NCBI RefSeq assembly: GCF_002940005.1 | Contig: NZ_MDEF01000012.1 | Reading direction: 5' to 3' (one strand) | DNA length: 64,000 nucleotides | Source of the DNA: Xanthomonas hortorum | Lineage (GTDB): Bacteria; Pseudomonadota; Gammaproteobacteria; Xanthomonadales; Xanthomonadaceae | In this document: piece after piece, positions 34,012-42,836 of the stretch | Layout: every line of letters begins with the position of its first letter | Position numbering within the stretch: position 1 is the stretch's first letter | Notes under the pieces: generated by a model | What the model was told of the DNA's origin: nothing | The model's database searches: none | Seen by the model: only the letters and a program-made list of their open reading frames with translations | Position numbers and translations under genes: made by a program

Positions 34012-34692
34012 ATGCAGACGCGCCCTGGCCCCGGATTCCACAGGATTGTTGTCAGCGATTCGGACTGCGGCCTGGGCCAGTTTGGCGGCGGTGCGTGGCT
34101 GGACGATGTAGCGCTATGGCCAACGGATCCATCGACTGGTCAGCCGATGCTGCCCATCGTCATGCTCACCGCGTTGTTTTTGCCGACTCCCTATTTGCCC
34201 GACGACATGGTGCTGACTGTCTTCGCATCGATCGAGCGGTCTGGCGATGGCGACAACCGAGCATCGCTGCGCAGGCTCGCCGTCAATCAGCAAAGCGAAT
34301 TCGACAAGACTGCGCTGGGGCATAGCAAGGTGCTGCTGCATCGACGTGCGGAGCAGGAGGTGTGCCTTGGTGACGGTGCGTCGTTGCTCGGGCGCCACTT
34401 CGTTGGTCTGCAGCCGTTCGATGACGTCGACACGGCCGAAGAGCTGGAAGATGAGGACAACGGCGCAGGGATGAGCAAACAACTCGGCCGACCGTGCTGG
34501 TTGCAGGACCCAATCCATACGAGTCAACGCTATTACTTCCTTGCCCAGTTCGTCGAGTCGGAACTGCGCCGGATAGATCCCGGTTATGACGGCATCTTCG
34601 GTGATGGCACCGGCTATCTGTTTGCAGACCAGCGCGCCAAGAAACTGGGCGAAGGCGATGCGGCGGGGCATTTCCTTATCCAGTTCACCTGA
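34012..34692 (+). CDS. DUF1963 (YwqG-like) protein
   Basis: The 226-residue protein shows a central and C-terminal DUF1963 layout: LPIVMLTALFLPTPYLPD, then the signature-like LGRPCWLQDPIHTSQRYYFL (GGxPxWxQ position), then AQFVESEL, IFGDGTGYLFADQRAKKLGE and AGHFLIQFT. Members of this family are soluble and of unknown function. It starts 1 bp after zapE, so they are likely co-transcribed. The opposite strand also carries a long frame but without any recognised family. Confidence 0.75.
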   Translation: MQTRPGPGFHRIVVSDSDCGLGQFGGGAWLDDVALWPTDPSTGQPMLPIVMLTALFLPTPYLPDDMVLTVFASIERSGDGDNRASLRRLAVNQQSEFDKTALGHSKVLLHRRAEQEVCLGDGASLLGRHFVGLQPFDDVDTAEELEDEDNGAGMSKQLGRPCWLQDPIHTSQRYYFLAQFVESELRRIDPGYDGIFGDGTGYLFADQRAKKLGEGDAAGHFLIQFT

Positions 34693-34771
34693 GTCGCTAC
34701 GCAGTGCGATTGCATGCGTGCGCGTTGCAGCCACTTCCCTTGGCGAGGTAGCTCCGTTCATAAATATCGCT

Positions 34772-34802
34772 TGCAATTAAATAGTACGCTATGTAAATTG
34801 CA
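34772..34802. promoter_or_regulatory. OhrR operator candidate
   Basis: TGCAATT (34772-34778) and AATTGCA (34796-34802) are perfect inverted repeats 17 bp apart, similar to the TACAATT/AATTGTA type of OhrR operator in other bacteria. The last base is only 3 bases before the ohrR start, so the repressor would sit over the promoter and the initiation codon. Confidence 0.65.
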
Positions 34803-34805
34803 GCC

Positions 34806-35267
34806 ATGGACACCGCCACAGCCACTACCGCCCGGACCAACGCGCTGCTGCAGCTCGACAACCAGCTGTGCTTTGCGCTGTATTCGGCCAACCTGGCGAT
34901 GCACAAGCTCTACCGCGGGCTGCTGAAGGCGCTGGACCTGACCTATCCGCAGTACCTGGTGATGCTGGTGCTGTGGGAGACCGACGGGCGCAGCGTGTCG
35001 GAGATCGGCGAGCGCCTGTACCTGGACTCGGCCACGCTGACGCCGTTGCTCAAGCGCCTGCAGGCCGCTGGCCTGGTGACGCGCACGCGCGCCGTCAGCG
35101 ACGAGCGTCAGGTGATCATCGGGCTGACCGACGCCGGTCGCGCCTTGCGCAGCAAGGCGGGCGCGGTGCCGGAGCAGGTGTTCTGTGCGTCGGCGTGTTC
35201 GTTGGACGAACTGCGTCAACTCAAGCAGGAACTGGAAAAGCTGCGCTCCAGCCTCGGCGCGGCGTGA
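34806..35267 (+). CDS. ohrR: Organic-hydroperoxide-sensing repressor OhrR
   Basis: The 153-residue MarR-family protein has the reactive cysteine C22 (LLQLDNQLCFALYS) and the partner cysteines C127 and C131 (FCASAC), the exact numbering of OhrR from X. campestris pv. phaseoli, which confirms the ATG at 34806. Oxidation of C22 by organic hydroperoxides, then a disulfide with C127, releases DNA. The winged helix is VSEIGERLYLDSATLTPLLK. No ribosome site is visible and the operator abuts the start, suggesting a leaderless or nearly leaderless message. ohr follows at 106 bp. Confidence 0.96.
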   Translation: MDTATATTARTNALLQLDNQLCFALYSANLAMHKLYRGLLKALDLTYPQYLVMLVLWETDGRSVSEIGERLYLDSATLTPLLKRLQAAGLVTRTRAVSDERQVIIGLTDAGRALRSKAGAVPEQVFCASACSLDELRQLKQELEKLRSSLGAA

Positions 35268-35373
35268 GTCGATCCACCCGTGGCTACGTTCTTGATTTAC
35301 CTGTCGCACACGATTCAATCGTCAACGATTCAACTACATCCTGCGCCGAGCGCGCTCACTCTGGAGAACCACC

Positions 35374-35802
35374 ATGGCCTCACCTGAAAAGATCCTTTAC
35401 ACCGCCCACGCCACCGCAACCGGCGGCCGCGAAGGCCGCGCCCTGTCCTCGGACAAGGCGCTGGACGCCAAGCTGTCCACCCCGCGCGAGCTGGGCGGCG
35501 CTGGCGGCGACGGCACCAACCCCGAGCAGCTGTTCGCTGCCGGTTATGCGGCCTGCTTCATCGGCGCGATGAAGGCCGTTGCAGGTCAGGACAAGCTCAA
35601 GCTGCCGGGCGAAGTGAGCATCGACAGCAGCGTCGGTATCGGCCAGATTCCGGGCGGCTTCGGTATTGCAGTGGAGCTGCGCATCGCGGTGCCGGGCATG
35701 GACAAGGCCGAACTGCAGGCGCTGGTCGACAAGGCCCACCAGGTCTGCCCGTACTCCAACGCCACGCGCGGCAACATCGACGTCACCCTGACCCTGGCCT
35801 GA
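35374..35802 (+). CDS. ohr: Organic hydroperoxide resistance protein Ohr
   Basis: The 142-residue thiol peroxidase has its catalytic cysteine at C61 (AACFIGAM) and the resolving one at C125 (VCPYSNATRG), as in Ohr. It reduces fatty-acid and other organic hydroperoxides in the cytoplasm using lipoylated proteins. GGAG lies 9 bases before the ATG. The 106-bp gap from ohrR holds an 8-bp direct repeat, CGATTCAA at 35311 and 35325, of unknown use. A strong terminator follows the stop. The protein helps withstand oxidised plant lipids. Confidence 0.97.
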   Translation: MASPEKILYTAHATATGGREGRALSSDKALDAKLSTPRELGGAGGDGTNPEQLFAAGYAACFIGAMKAVAGQDKLKLPGEVSIDSSVGIGQIPGGFGIAVELRIAVPGMDKAELQALVDKAHQVCPYSNATRGNIDVTLTLA

Positions 35803-35845
35803 TTCATGCCAGTGCCGCCACGCGCTGCGCGTGGTGGTGTCAGAA

Positions 35846-35871
35846 GCGGCCCGGCGCATGCGTCGGGCCGC
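35846..35871 (+). terminator. Hairpin terminator after ohr
   Basis: GCGGCCCGGCG (35846-35856) and CGTCGGGCCGC (35861-35871) pair over 11 positions (one G-T) around CATG, followed by GTTCGTTTG. Another hairpin (CCACGCG-CTG-CGCGTGG, 35818-35834) lies just before it. Together they should stop transcription of the ohrR-ohr unit. Confidence 0.7.
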
Positions 35872-35987
35872 GTTCGTTTGGACGTGCTGGCGATGCCCGC
35901 AGCTGCGCGGCACACTACGGCGATGACAGTGCTTGTTTCGCCGGCGCCGACCGGACTCTTCTGCGCACGAGCGCGCCGCGTCCCACT

Positions 35988-36668
35988 TTGTTGCTGCTGC
36001 CGGGCCTGCTCAACGATGCGCAGCTGTGGCACGCGCAGCGCGTGGCATTGGCCGACGTTGCCGAGTGCGTGGTCGGCGACATCACTCAGGGCGAGAGCAT
36101 GCGCGCGCTGGCGACGCAGGTGCTGGCGCAGATGCCGCCGCGTTTTGCATTGGCCGGTTTCTCGTTGGGCGGCTATGTGGCGCAGGACATCCTGCGCATC
36201 GCGCCCGAGCGTGTGGAGCGCCTGGCCTTGCTGGATACCTCCGCACGTGCCGATTCGCCCGAGCGTGTCGCGCAACGGCGCGCGCAGGAAGCGAGCGTGC
36301 GTGGCGGAAAGACGTTTCTTGGATTCGGCGAACGGCTGATGCGGCACTACGTGCATCCATCGCGCTGGCAGGACGCCGCCTTGCTGGAACGCGTGCGCGG
36401 CATGACCCAGCGCCTCGGGGTGGAGGTGTTCGTGCGCCAGAACCGGCTGGAGCGGGAAGATGGTCGCGCGTTGCTACGCGCTTACACCGGTCCGCTGCTG
36501 GTGCTGTGCGGCCAGGACGATGGGATCACCCCGCCTACGTTGCACGAGGAAATGGCTGCGCTCGCCGTGCAGGCGCAGTTGGTGCAAGTGCCTGCGTGTG
36601 GCCATCTGTCGCCATTGGAGCAGCCGCAGGCGGTATCGGATGCGCTGCGGGAATGGCTGCTGGCCTGA
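35988..36668 (+). CDS. Alpha/beta hydrolase
   Basis: The 226-residue protein has an alpha/beta-hydrolase fold: LLLLPGLLNDAQLWHAQR (oxyanion turn), nucleophile in LAGFSLGGYVAQDILR, acid in LCGQDDGITPP and histidine in ACGHLSPLEQP. It lacks specific features, so the substrate is unknown. The start is uncertain: no in-frame ATG exists near the conserved beginning, and TTG at 35988 or the next TTG is the first possible start; the frame is open further upstream without a start codon. It converges on the DUF2884 gene with 9 bp between stops. Confidence 0.8.
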   Translation: MLLLPGLLNDAQLWHAQRVALADVAECVVGDITQGESMRALATQVLAQMPPRFALAGFSLGGYVAQDILRIAPERVERLALLDTSARADSPERVAQRRAQEASVRGGKTFLGFGERLMRHYVHPSRWQDAALLERVRGMTQRLGVEVFVRQNRLEREDGRALLRAYTGPLLVLCGQDDGITPPTLHEEMAALAVQAQLVQVPACGHLSPLEQPQAVSDALREWLLA

Positions 36669-36677
36669 TACGCGCTC

Positions 36678-37487
36678 TCAGTGCGCAGCCGTCACCACCA
36701 CGCTGTTGGAAGCCGGCGCATCGTCTTGCTCGTTTTGCCGATGCGTCTTGAGCTCCAGCATCTGCAAGCGCTCGCCTTGAAAGCGATAGTCCAGTGCCTG
36801 TTGCACCGCGTACAACGTTTCTACCTGTGTGCATAAGGTGTGCGCCTGCGCCTCCAGCGCTTCGCTGCGTGCCTGCATCTGTTGTTCCATCCGCGCGTCC
36901 AATTGCTCCCCGCGGCGCTCCAGCTGCGCGGTGCGTCCGGTCATCACCGTCCACATCACGCTGCGGGTCAGGCCGCCGGCCAACTCTTCTGCGGCCTGTT
37001 CGACATTGGCTTCGAAGTGTTCGTCGAACGGCTCCTGCTCCCAGCGCCCGCGCCCCAGGGTGGTATCGACCTGCGCAAGTGCGGTGACGCGCAGCCGCTC
37101 CACCTTGCGCTCCTGGCGCGTGCTGCCGGTGAGCATCTGCACCACGCCGGCCAGCGCATCGAAGGTGATGTCGACCACCGATCGGGCGATGTCGGTCACT
37201 GCCGGCATCAGCGTGCGGGCGCCGTACTCGATGTCGCGCAGGCGTTGCGCGTCTGCAGCGCTGACCGGTTGCGGTTGGCGATCCACGTTGAGCTCGCCAC
37301 CGTGGAAAAAGATCTCGCGCGGTACGCCCTGTTTGCGGCGTAGCCAGATGCCGCCGCTGTCGGCCAGCACGTCGTAGGACGTACGGACCTCGCACTGCTG
37401 CGAAGACACCTGCGGCTTGGCGGTTTCGGCCTGCGCGCTACAGGCCGCCAGCAATAACAGCGGCGCGAGAAAGGCAGTGGGGCGCAT
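36678..37487 (-). CDS. DUF2884 lipoprotein
   Basis: The 269-residue protein has a lipoprotein signal (MRPTAFLAPLLLLAAC, lipobox LAAC) and matches the DUF2884 (YggN-like) layout: an early region with IWLRRKQGVPREIFFHGGEL, a long amphipathic helical part (EEHFEANVEQAAEELAGG-like stretch at about 150-230), and a C-terminal helix. It should be anchored in the envelope. Function is unknown. The ATG at 37487 begins the signal peptide; the frame is open further upstream without support. Confidence 0.8.
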   Translation of the reverse strand: MRPTAFLAPLLLLAACSAQAETAKPQVSSQQCEVRTSYDVLADSGGIWLRRKQGVPREIFFHGGELNVDRQPQPVSAADAQRLRDIEYGARTLMPAVTDIARSVVDITFDALAGVVQMLTGSTRQERKVERLRVTALAQVDTTLGRGRWEQEPFDEHFEANVEQAAEELAGGLTRSVMWTVMTGRTAQLERRGEQLDARMEQQMQARSEALEAQAHTLCTQVETLYAVQQALDYRFQGERLQMLELKTHRQNEQDDAPASNSVVVTAAH

Positions 37488-37711
37488 GGCGGCGGCCTGG
37501 GAATCGGAGGACCCCAGCATTACGCGTGGCGATGCGCACCGCCATGGGCAGGAAGTCAGGGTGCCGCACCCCTTTATCCGAACAAACGGCAACTGCAAAA
37601 GCGTGAAACGGGTCGAGCACCTGCACGCCGACATCTTTTTAGCGGCTGGCTCACTTGACTCTCACGGCGGATGGTGTGAATTATGTTGCACAGCAGCATC
37701 GGAGCTCCGCA

Positions 37712-38128
37712 ATGCTCGACTCACGCATCGAAAAGGTTGATCTGGCGCTGACCGAGATCGCCCAGAATCCATCGGAAAAGGTGGCGCTGTGGCAATGGGC
37801 CTGCCGCGAGATGTTGCACGAGACGCTGATCGGCATGCACCAGCTCTCGCATCTGGCCGGCATCGCCCGGCAGGTGGCCAACGACTGGCGCGAACCGGTG
37901 GATGTGATTGCCCCGGCAAAGCCCTATCTGGCTGCCTCGGCGTTGGCCGATCGGCGTCTGCCGCAGGTGCTGGATGGCCTGGGCAGCACCCAAGACGACA
38001 ACGACCGCGCCAACTTGTGGCGGCTGCGGTATGCCAGCCTGATCGCCGCCACCCTGCAAGGCATGCAGGCGCTGGCCGAAAAACACCGCATCGATCGCCA
38101 GGCGATGGCGATGGGGCAGTTGAACTAA
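37712..38128 (+). CDS. Conserved hypothetical helical protein
   Basis: The 138-residue product (from ATG at 37712, GGAG 7 bases upstream) is fully helical and soluble, with no signal peptide or known motif: MLDSRIEKVDLALTEIAQNP to the end QAMAMGQLN. Codon use matches the neighbours, so it is likely real. I do not recognise a family. It could be a small cytosolic adaptor; no operon partner gives a hint (gap of 224 bp to the divergent DUF2884 gene). Confidence 0.7.
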   Translation: MLDSRIEKVDLALTEIAQNPSEKVALWQWACREMLHETLIGMHQLSHLAGIARQVANDWREPVDVIAPAKPYLAASALADRRLPQVLDGLGSTQDDNDRANLWRLRYASLIAATLQGMQALAEKHRIDRQAMAMGQLN

Positions 38129-38184
38129 GCGTTCATTGCGGCACTGCGTGGCTGAGCGGCTGCGCAATTGTTCGAGCCGCCGCT

Positions 38185-38487
38185 TCAGTGCCGAACGGCC
38201 GCCTCTTCCATATGCCGCCAGGCATGCCGCACGATCCAGCGCGCCTCATCCCAGGGCACCGACAGCATCGGTTGATAGTGGTAAAAGCCGTCCTGCAACA
38301 CGCGGTAGAGCTGCGCCTCGGTAGCGCGCGGGTAAGCCAGATAAATGTCGTAGCCGAGCTTAAGCAGCCGGGCATAGTCGGCAAAATCGTAGCCGCCCAG
38401 ATGGCCTTCGGCATGGACATCGCGCCAATAGGCGACCTCTGCGTCGAGGTTGACGACGCGGCGGGTCAAGACGGATGCGGTGTGCAT
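38185..38487 (-). CDS. Conserved hypothetical protein, 100 residues
   Basis: The product runs from MHTASVLTRRVVNLDAEVAY to EEAAVRH and is rich in aromatic residues and histidine (HLGGYDFADYARLLKLGYDI; LQDGFYHYQPMLSVPWDEAR). It has no signal peptide. ATG at 38487 has GGAG 9 bases upstream. Codon use is typical of Xanthomonas genes. I do not recognise a family; it resembles small stress-related enterobacterial-type orphan proteins only loosely. It lies convergent to the previous gene (56 bp). Confidence 0.65.
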   Translation of the reverse strand: MHTASVLTRRVVNLDAEVAYWRDVHAEGHLGGYDFADYARLLKLGYDIYLAYPRATEAQLYRVLQDGFYHYQPMLSVPWDEARWIVRHAWRHMEEAAVRH

Positions 38488-38633
38488 GGGTAGGACTCCG
38501 TTGTCGAGACTTACCCCCCTGTGGCTGGCACCGTAGCAGCGCCTGTCACGTGCAACCAGCACGCGACGACGAGCGGTCGTCGCGGCTGTTATGCCCCGTA
38601 CCGGGCGATGCCGATACGTGGAGAACCGAGAAC

Positions 38634-39437
38634 TCAATCCCAGTCGGGTGCGATCGCCTTCGGATTGGCCAGGCGCTGACCGCGGTCGAGTGCGGCAATC
38701 TCGCGCATGTCCTGCTCGCTCAGCTGCAACGACTGCGCCTTGAGATTGCTTGCAAGATTTTCGCGCTTGGTCGAGGACGGAATCACCGAATACCCCTGCT
38801 GCAGCGCCCAGGCCAAGGCCACCTGTGCCGGTGTGGCGTCGTGGCGCGCGGCAATCGCCTGGATCACCGGATCCTTCAACACCTCGCCGACCGCCAGCGT
38901 CATGTACGAGGTGACATGGATGCCTTGCTCGCGCAGGAACGCGATCAGGGTGCGGTTCTGCAGGTAGGGATGCACTTCGATCTGGTTGGTGGCGATGGCA
39001 TCGGCGCCCAGGATCTCGATGGCCTGTTTGATCAGCGCGATGGTGAAGTTGGATACACCGATCGCGCGGGTCAGGCCCTGCTGTTTGGCCTGGGCAAGCG
39101 CTTCCAGATACTCGCGCATCGGCACCTGATCCTTGGGCGAGGACCAGTGGATCAGGGTGAGATCGACATGCTCGGTGCCGAGCTTGCGCAGGCTTTCCTG
39201 CAGGCTTGGCAGCAAGGCATCGCGGCCGAACTTGTCGACCCAGATCTTGGTGGTCAGATACAGCTGATCGCGCGGCACGTTGGAGGCGGCAATGGCCTGG
39301 CCGACCTGTTCTTCGTTGTCGTAGATCTGCGCGGTATCGACGGCGCGATAGCCCAACTCCAGCGCATTGCGCACCGAGTCGATGACGATCTGGTCCTTGA
39401 GACGAAAGGTGCCGAGGCCGAATGCGGGGACTGTCAT
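38634..39437 (-). CDS. dkgB: 2,5-didehydrogluconate reductase DkgB (aldo/keto reductase)
   Basis: The 267-residue protein has the aldo-keto reductase barrel with the catalytic aspartate and tyrosine in DTAQIYDNEEQVG, lysine in TTKIWVDKF and histidine in LIHWSSP; the NADPH-binding loop IPSSTKRENLASNL lies near the end. Length and motifs fit DkgB/YafB, which reduces 2,5-diketo-gluconate, methylglyoxal and other carbonyls. Spacing of 74 bp to the upstream oxidoreductase on the same strand makes co-transcription possible. Confidence 0.88.
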   Translation of the reverse strand: MTVPAFGLGTFRLKDQIVIDSVRNALELGYRAVDTAQIYDNEEQVGQAIAASNVPRDQLYLTTKIWVDKFGRDALLPSLQESLRKLGTEHVDLTLIHWSSPKDQVPMREYLEALAQAKQQGLTRAIGVSNFTIALIKQAIEILGADAIATNQIEVHPYLQNRTLIAFLREQGIHVTSYMTLAVGEVLKDPVIQAIAARHDATPAQVALAWALQQGYSVIPSSTKRENLASNLKAQSLQLSEQDMREIAALDRGQRLANPKAIAPDWD

Positions 39438-39511
39438 GGTGTTCCTTTGTTAATCGGGAATAGGGAATGGGGAATCGTAAAAGCGGGGGTATGCGAGGCG
39501 CTGTGAGTTAT

Positions 39512-40540
39512 TTAGTCGAGTGCGACGACGGCCTTGCCGAAGTTTTCGCCACGCAGCAGGCTGATCAGGCCTTGCGGTGCGCTGTTCAGGCCGTGCAGCA
39601 CATGTTCGCGATACTGAATCTGGTCTTCGCGCAGCCACTGGCCCATTTCGCGCAGGAAGGCGGGCATCAGGCGAATGAAATCGTGCTGGATGAAGCCGCG
39701 CACGGTCAGTCGTTTGCGCAGCACCTGACCCATGAACTCCGGCAGACGGTCCGGCCCCGGCAGCGCCTGGCCACGGCTGTTGTAGGTGGCGATCACGCCG
39801 CACACCGGGATGCGTGCGAACGCATTCAATTGCGGCAACACCGCGTCGAACACCTTGCCGCCGACGTTTTCGAAATAGATGTCGATGCCGTCCGGCGTGG
39901 CGGTGCGCAACTGCTCGGCAAAGTCGTCGGCGCGGTGGTCCAGTGCCACATCCACGCGCAACGTCTCGCGCAGGTAACGCACCTTTTCTTCGCCGCCGGC
40001 AATGGCCACCACGCGCAACCCTTGCAGGCGTGCCAGCTGCGCCACGGTGGCGCCGACCGGGCCGCTGGCCGCCGCAACCACCAGGGTTTCGCCCGCCTGC
40101 GGCTTGCCGATTTCATGCAGGCCGGCGTAGGCGGTGAAGCCGGGCATGCCGTACACGCCGAGCGCGGTGCTCAGCGGCAAGGCATCGTCCTTGGGCAGCT
40201 TGCGTAATGGCGCGTCAGGGGTGAACAGGCTATGCGTCTGCCAGCCGCCCGGCAGCACCAGCAGATCGCCGGGTTGATAGTCGGGATGATGCGATTCGAG
40301 CACTTCGCCCACGGTGCCGCCTTCCATCACCGCGTCGATCTCCACCGGTGCGGAGTAGGACGGACCTTCGTCCATGCGTCCACGCATGTACGGATCCAGC
40401 GAGAGAAAGCGATTGCGCACCAGAATCTGTTCGTGTCCGGTGGGCGGCAAGGCGACCTCTTCCAGGCGGAAGTTATCGGCGCTTGGCTCGCCGTGCGGGC
40501 GTGAGGCCAGCACGATGCGGCGGTTGGTGATCGATGTCAT
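39512..40540 (-). CDS. curA: NADP-dependent oxidoreductase, curcumin-reductase-like (CurA)
   Basis: The 342-residue medium-chain reductase lacks the catalytic zinc ligands, as the leukotriene-B4-dehydrogenase/CurA class does. RNRFLSLDPYMRGRM at about 40 and AASGPVGATVAQLARLQG (Rossmann GxxGxxG) at about 160 are typical. It should reduce alpha,beta-unsaturated ketones of plant or oxidative origin with NADPH. The ATG at 40540 is preceded by a ribosome site (CGAGGAATTCC). It is one of three adjacent carbonyl-reducing enzymes. Confidence 0.88.
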   Translation of the reverse strand: MTSITNRRIVLASRPHGEPSADNFRLEEVALPPTGHEQILVRNRFLSLDPYMRGRMDEGPSYSAPVEIDAVMEGGTVGEVLESHHPDYQPGDLLVLPGGWQTHSLFTPDAPLRKLPKDDALPLSTALGVYGMPGFTAYAGLHEIGKPQAGETLVVAAASGPVGATVAQLARLQGLRVVAIAGGEEKVRYLRETLRVDVALDHRADDFAEQLRTATPDGIDIYFENVGGKVFDAVLPQLNAFARIPVCGVIATYNSRGQALPGPDRLPEFMGQVLRKRLTVRGFIQHDFIRLMPAFLREMGQWLREDQIQYREHVLHGLNSAPQGLISLLRGENFGKAVVALD

Positions 40541-40652
40541 GCGGAATTCCTCGCGGAAAGGACCACGCGTGCGCGGTCGAGGGAGCACAGCCGCACGGCG
40601 GCTGCGCGAGGGAGTGCGTGCGATGGGTTACATGCGCTGCAGAGGCGAGGCG

Positions 40653-41624
40653 TCAAGCGGCTTCGGAAGGATCCGGCGCGCTTGCGCTATCCAGCTGCGC
40701 AATCTGATCGGCGCTCAGCGACATGCGCGCTGCCGCCAGTACGTCGTGCAGCTGGGTCACGCTGGTGGCACTGACGATCGGTGCGCTCAGGCCCTGCCGT
40801 GCGATCAACCAGGCCAATGCGATCTGCGCGGGCGTCGCCGTGTGCGTGGCGGCCAGATCGTCCAGCGCCTGCAGGATGCGCAAGCCACGCGGATTGACGT
40901 ACTGCTTGACCACCGACGCACCGCGCGCGCTGCTCTTGCTGGCGTCGTCTGCACTGCGGTACTTGCCGGTGAGAAAGCCGCTGGCCAGCGAGTAATAACT
41001 GATCACACCGACCTCGCGCTCGCGCACCAGCGGTTCCAGCTCGGCTTCGTAACCGACGCGGTCGTAGAGGTTGTATTCCGGCTGCAGGCTTTCGTAGCGC
41101 GGCAACGTGTACTGCTCGGAAATATCCAGTGCATCGCGCAGGCGTGCGGCGCTGTAGTTGGAGGCGCCAATCGCGCGCACCTTGCCTTGTTCGATCAAGC
41201 GGCCGAATGCAGCCAGTGTGGCTTCCAGCGGAATCGATTCGTCGTCTGCGTGGGCCTGATACAGATCGATCACATCGGTCTGCAGACGCGTGAGCGAATC
41301 CTCCACAGCTGCGACGATGTTTTCAGGCGACAAGCCCGGATGTTCGCTCCACTTGCCCACCTTGGTGGCGATCAACACTTTGTCGCGCTTGCCGCTGCGC
41401 GCGAGCCAGCGCCCGATGACGGTTTCCGATTCGCCGCCGCGATTGCCAGGCACCCAGCCGGAGTAGGCATCGGCGGTATCGATCAGATTGAAACCGGCGT
41501 CGACGAAGGCATCGAGCAGCGCAAACGAGGTCGCTTCATCGGCGCTCCAGCCGAACACATTGCCACCGAACACGATCGGTTGAATCTGCAGGCCGGAGCG
41601 GCCCAGCGCGCGGGAGTGAGTCAT
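40653..41624 (-). CDS. Aldo/keto reductase
   Basis: The 323-residue protein has the AKR barrel with catalytic D and Y in LIDTADAYSGW, K in LIATKVGKW and H in LYQAHADDESIPLEATLAAF, and the phosphate loop near SATSVTQLHDVL. It belongs to the AKR11/AKR12-like group by layout. It reduces aldehydes or ketones with NADPH. ATG at 41624 has AGGAG 9 bases upstream. The divergent exported methyltransferase gene begins 222 bp away. Confidence 0.86.
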   Translation of the reverse strand: MTHSRALGRSGLQIQPIVFGGNVFGWSADEATSFALLDAFVDAGFNLIDTADAYSGWVPGNRGGESETVIGRWLARSGKRDKVLIATKVGKWSEHPGLSPENIVAAVEDSLTRLQTDVIDLYQAHADDESIPLEATLAAFGRLIEQGKVRAIGASNYSAARLRDALDISEQYTLPRYESLQPEYNLYDRVGYEAELEPLVREREVGVISYYSLASGFLTGKYRSADDASKSSARGASVVKQYVNPRGLRILQALDDLAATHTATPAQIALAWLIARQGLSAPIVSATSVTQLHDVLAAARMSLSADQIAQLDSASAPDPSEAA

Positions 41625-41846
41625 GGTGAAAGCTCCTGATTCGAAACTGCCGAACAGGATAGTCATGCACGCCGACGTTGCGTGTGACACCAACGTGGAT
41701 TCAGCGTTCCGCCCAGCTGCTGCAATGCCTCACAGAATTTGAACATGTCGTGCGTCGCGCGCAGTGCAGCATGCGAAGTCCTGCACATGGCAGGCTCCAA
41801 ATCGCATGCTAGGCTCGCGCTACTTTTTCCCGTAAAGGGCGCTGTG

Positions 41847-42701
41847 ATGATCCGCAACAAGCTGGTGTGTGCATGTGTGGTGGGGATGGCAGTGGCGATG
41901 AGCGCGCCGCTGGCAGTGGCAATCAAACCGGCCGATAGCGCAACCCTGCCGGCGCCCGATGCGGCGCTGCAGGCGGGCATCGACGGCAACTGGCGCGACC
42001 GTGTGTATGTGCAGCGCGATGTCTATCGCCATCCGGGTCAGACGTTGGCGTTCTTCGGCATCAAGCCGACCCAGACCGTTATCGAGATCACACCGGGCGG
42101 TGGCTGGTATTCGGAAATTCTGGCGCCGTATCTGCGCGAGAAGGGCAAGTACGTAGCAGCGGTGGTCGACCCGGCGGCGGTGCCGGAAGGCCGTGGCCGC
42201 GACTCCGCGCAGCGCGGGCGCGACGAGCTGGAAAAGAAGTTCCAGGCCAAGCCGCAGGTGTATGGCAAGCCCGCGTTCGTGTCGTATGTGCCGAAGACGC
42301 CCTCGTTTGGCGTGGACAATTCGGCCGACCTGGTGCTGACCTTCCGCAACGTGCACAACTGGCGCATGGCCGGTAATGCGGAGGCGATGTTCAGTGGCTT
42401 CTACAAGGTGCTCAAGCCCGGCGGCGTACTCGGCGTGGTGGAGCATCGTGCCAAGACCGACGTACCGGCGGACGACAAGAGCGGTTACGTGGGCCAGGCG
42501 CAGTTGATTGCGATGGCCGAAGCGGCCGGTTTCAAGCTGGCCGGCAAGAGCGAGGTCAACGCCAACCCGCGCGACACCAAGGACTATGCCGGTGGCGTGT
42601 GGACGTTGCCGCCGAGCAACAGCCACGACAAGGCCGACGATGCCAAGTACAAGGCGATCGGCGAGAGCGACCGCATGACCTTGAAGTTCGTCAAGCAGTG
42701 A
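41847..42701 (+). CDS. Exported class I methyltransferase-like protein
   Basis: The 284-residue protein has a signal peptide (MIRNKLVCACVVGMAVAMSA, then PLAVAIKPA) and then a class I methyltransferase fold: VIEITPGGGWYSEILAPYL is motif I (SAM loop), VVDPAAVPEG is motif II, and FRNVHNWRMAGNAEAMFSGF with VLKPGGVLGVVEHR are motifs IV-V. The family is common in proteobacteria as a predicted periplasmic methyltransferase. SAM is not expected in the periplasm, so the fold may bind something else. AAAGG (41835-41839) lies 7 bases before the ATG. A hairpin follows. Confidence 0.85.
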   Translation: MIRNKLVCACVVGMAVAMSAPLAVAIKPADSATLPAPDAALQAGIDGNWRDRVYVQRDVYRHPGQTLAFFGIKPTQTVIEITPGGGWYSEILAPYLREKGKYVAAVVDPAAVPEGRGRDSAQRGRDELEKKFQAKPQVYGKPAFVSYVPKTPSFGVDNSADLVLTFRNVHNWRMAGNAEAMFSGFYKVLKPGGVLGVVEHRAKTDVPADDKSGYVGQAQLIAMAEAAGFKLAGKSEVNANPRDTKDYAGGVWTLPPSNSHDKADDAKYKAIGESDRMTLKFVKQ

Positions 42702-42709
42702 GGCAGTGC

Positions 42710-42745
42710 CTGCATGCCGGCGCGCAGTGCGCGTTCGGCATGCAG
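42710..42745 (+). terminator. Hairpin terminator after the methyltransferase gene
   Basis: CTGCATGCCG (42710-42719) pairs with CGGCATGCAG (42736-42745), a perfect 10-bp stem. Inside it CGCGC-AGT-GCGCG (42721-42733) adds a second hairpin. CTGTTTG follows. Termination is likely though the T run is short. Confidence 0.65.
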
Positions 42746-42836
42746 CTGTTTGCACACCGCCAACCAACGCATGACGCCACGCACGAGTATTGCGTCTTGC
42801 CGGCGCTGTGCATCGCTCTGACGCAACAGGACTGGC

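Noticed and set aside
34114..34776. A 220-codon minus-strand frame opposite the gene after zapE
   Set aside because: The plus-strand frame has DUF1963 blocks, starts 1 bp after zapE and is the better candidate; the minus frame has none and would overlap the OhrR operator.
35806..36339. Plus-strand frame beginning just after ohr
   Set aside because: It is out of frame with the alpha/beta hydrolase that carries the full catalytic triad and has no motifs.
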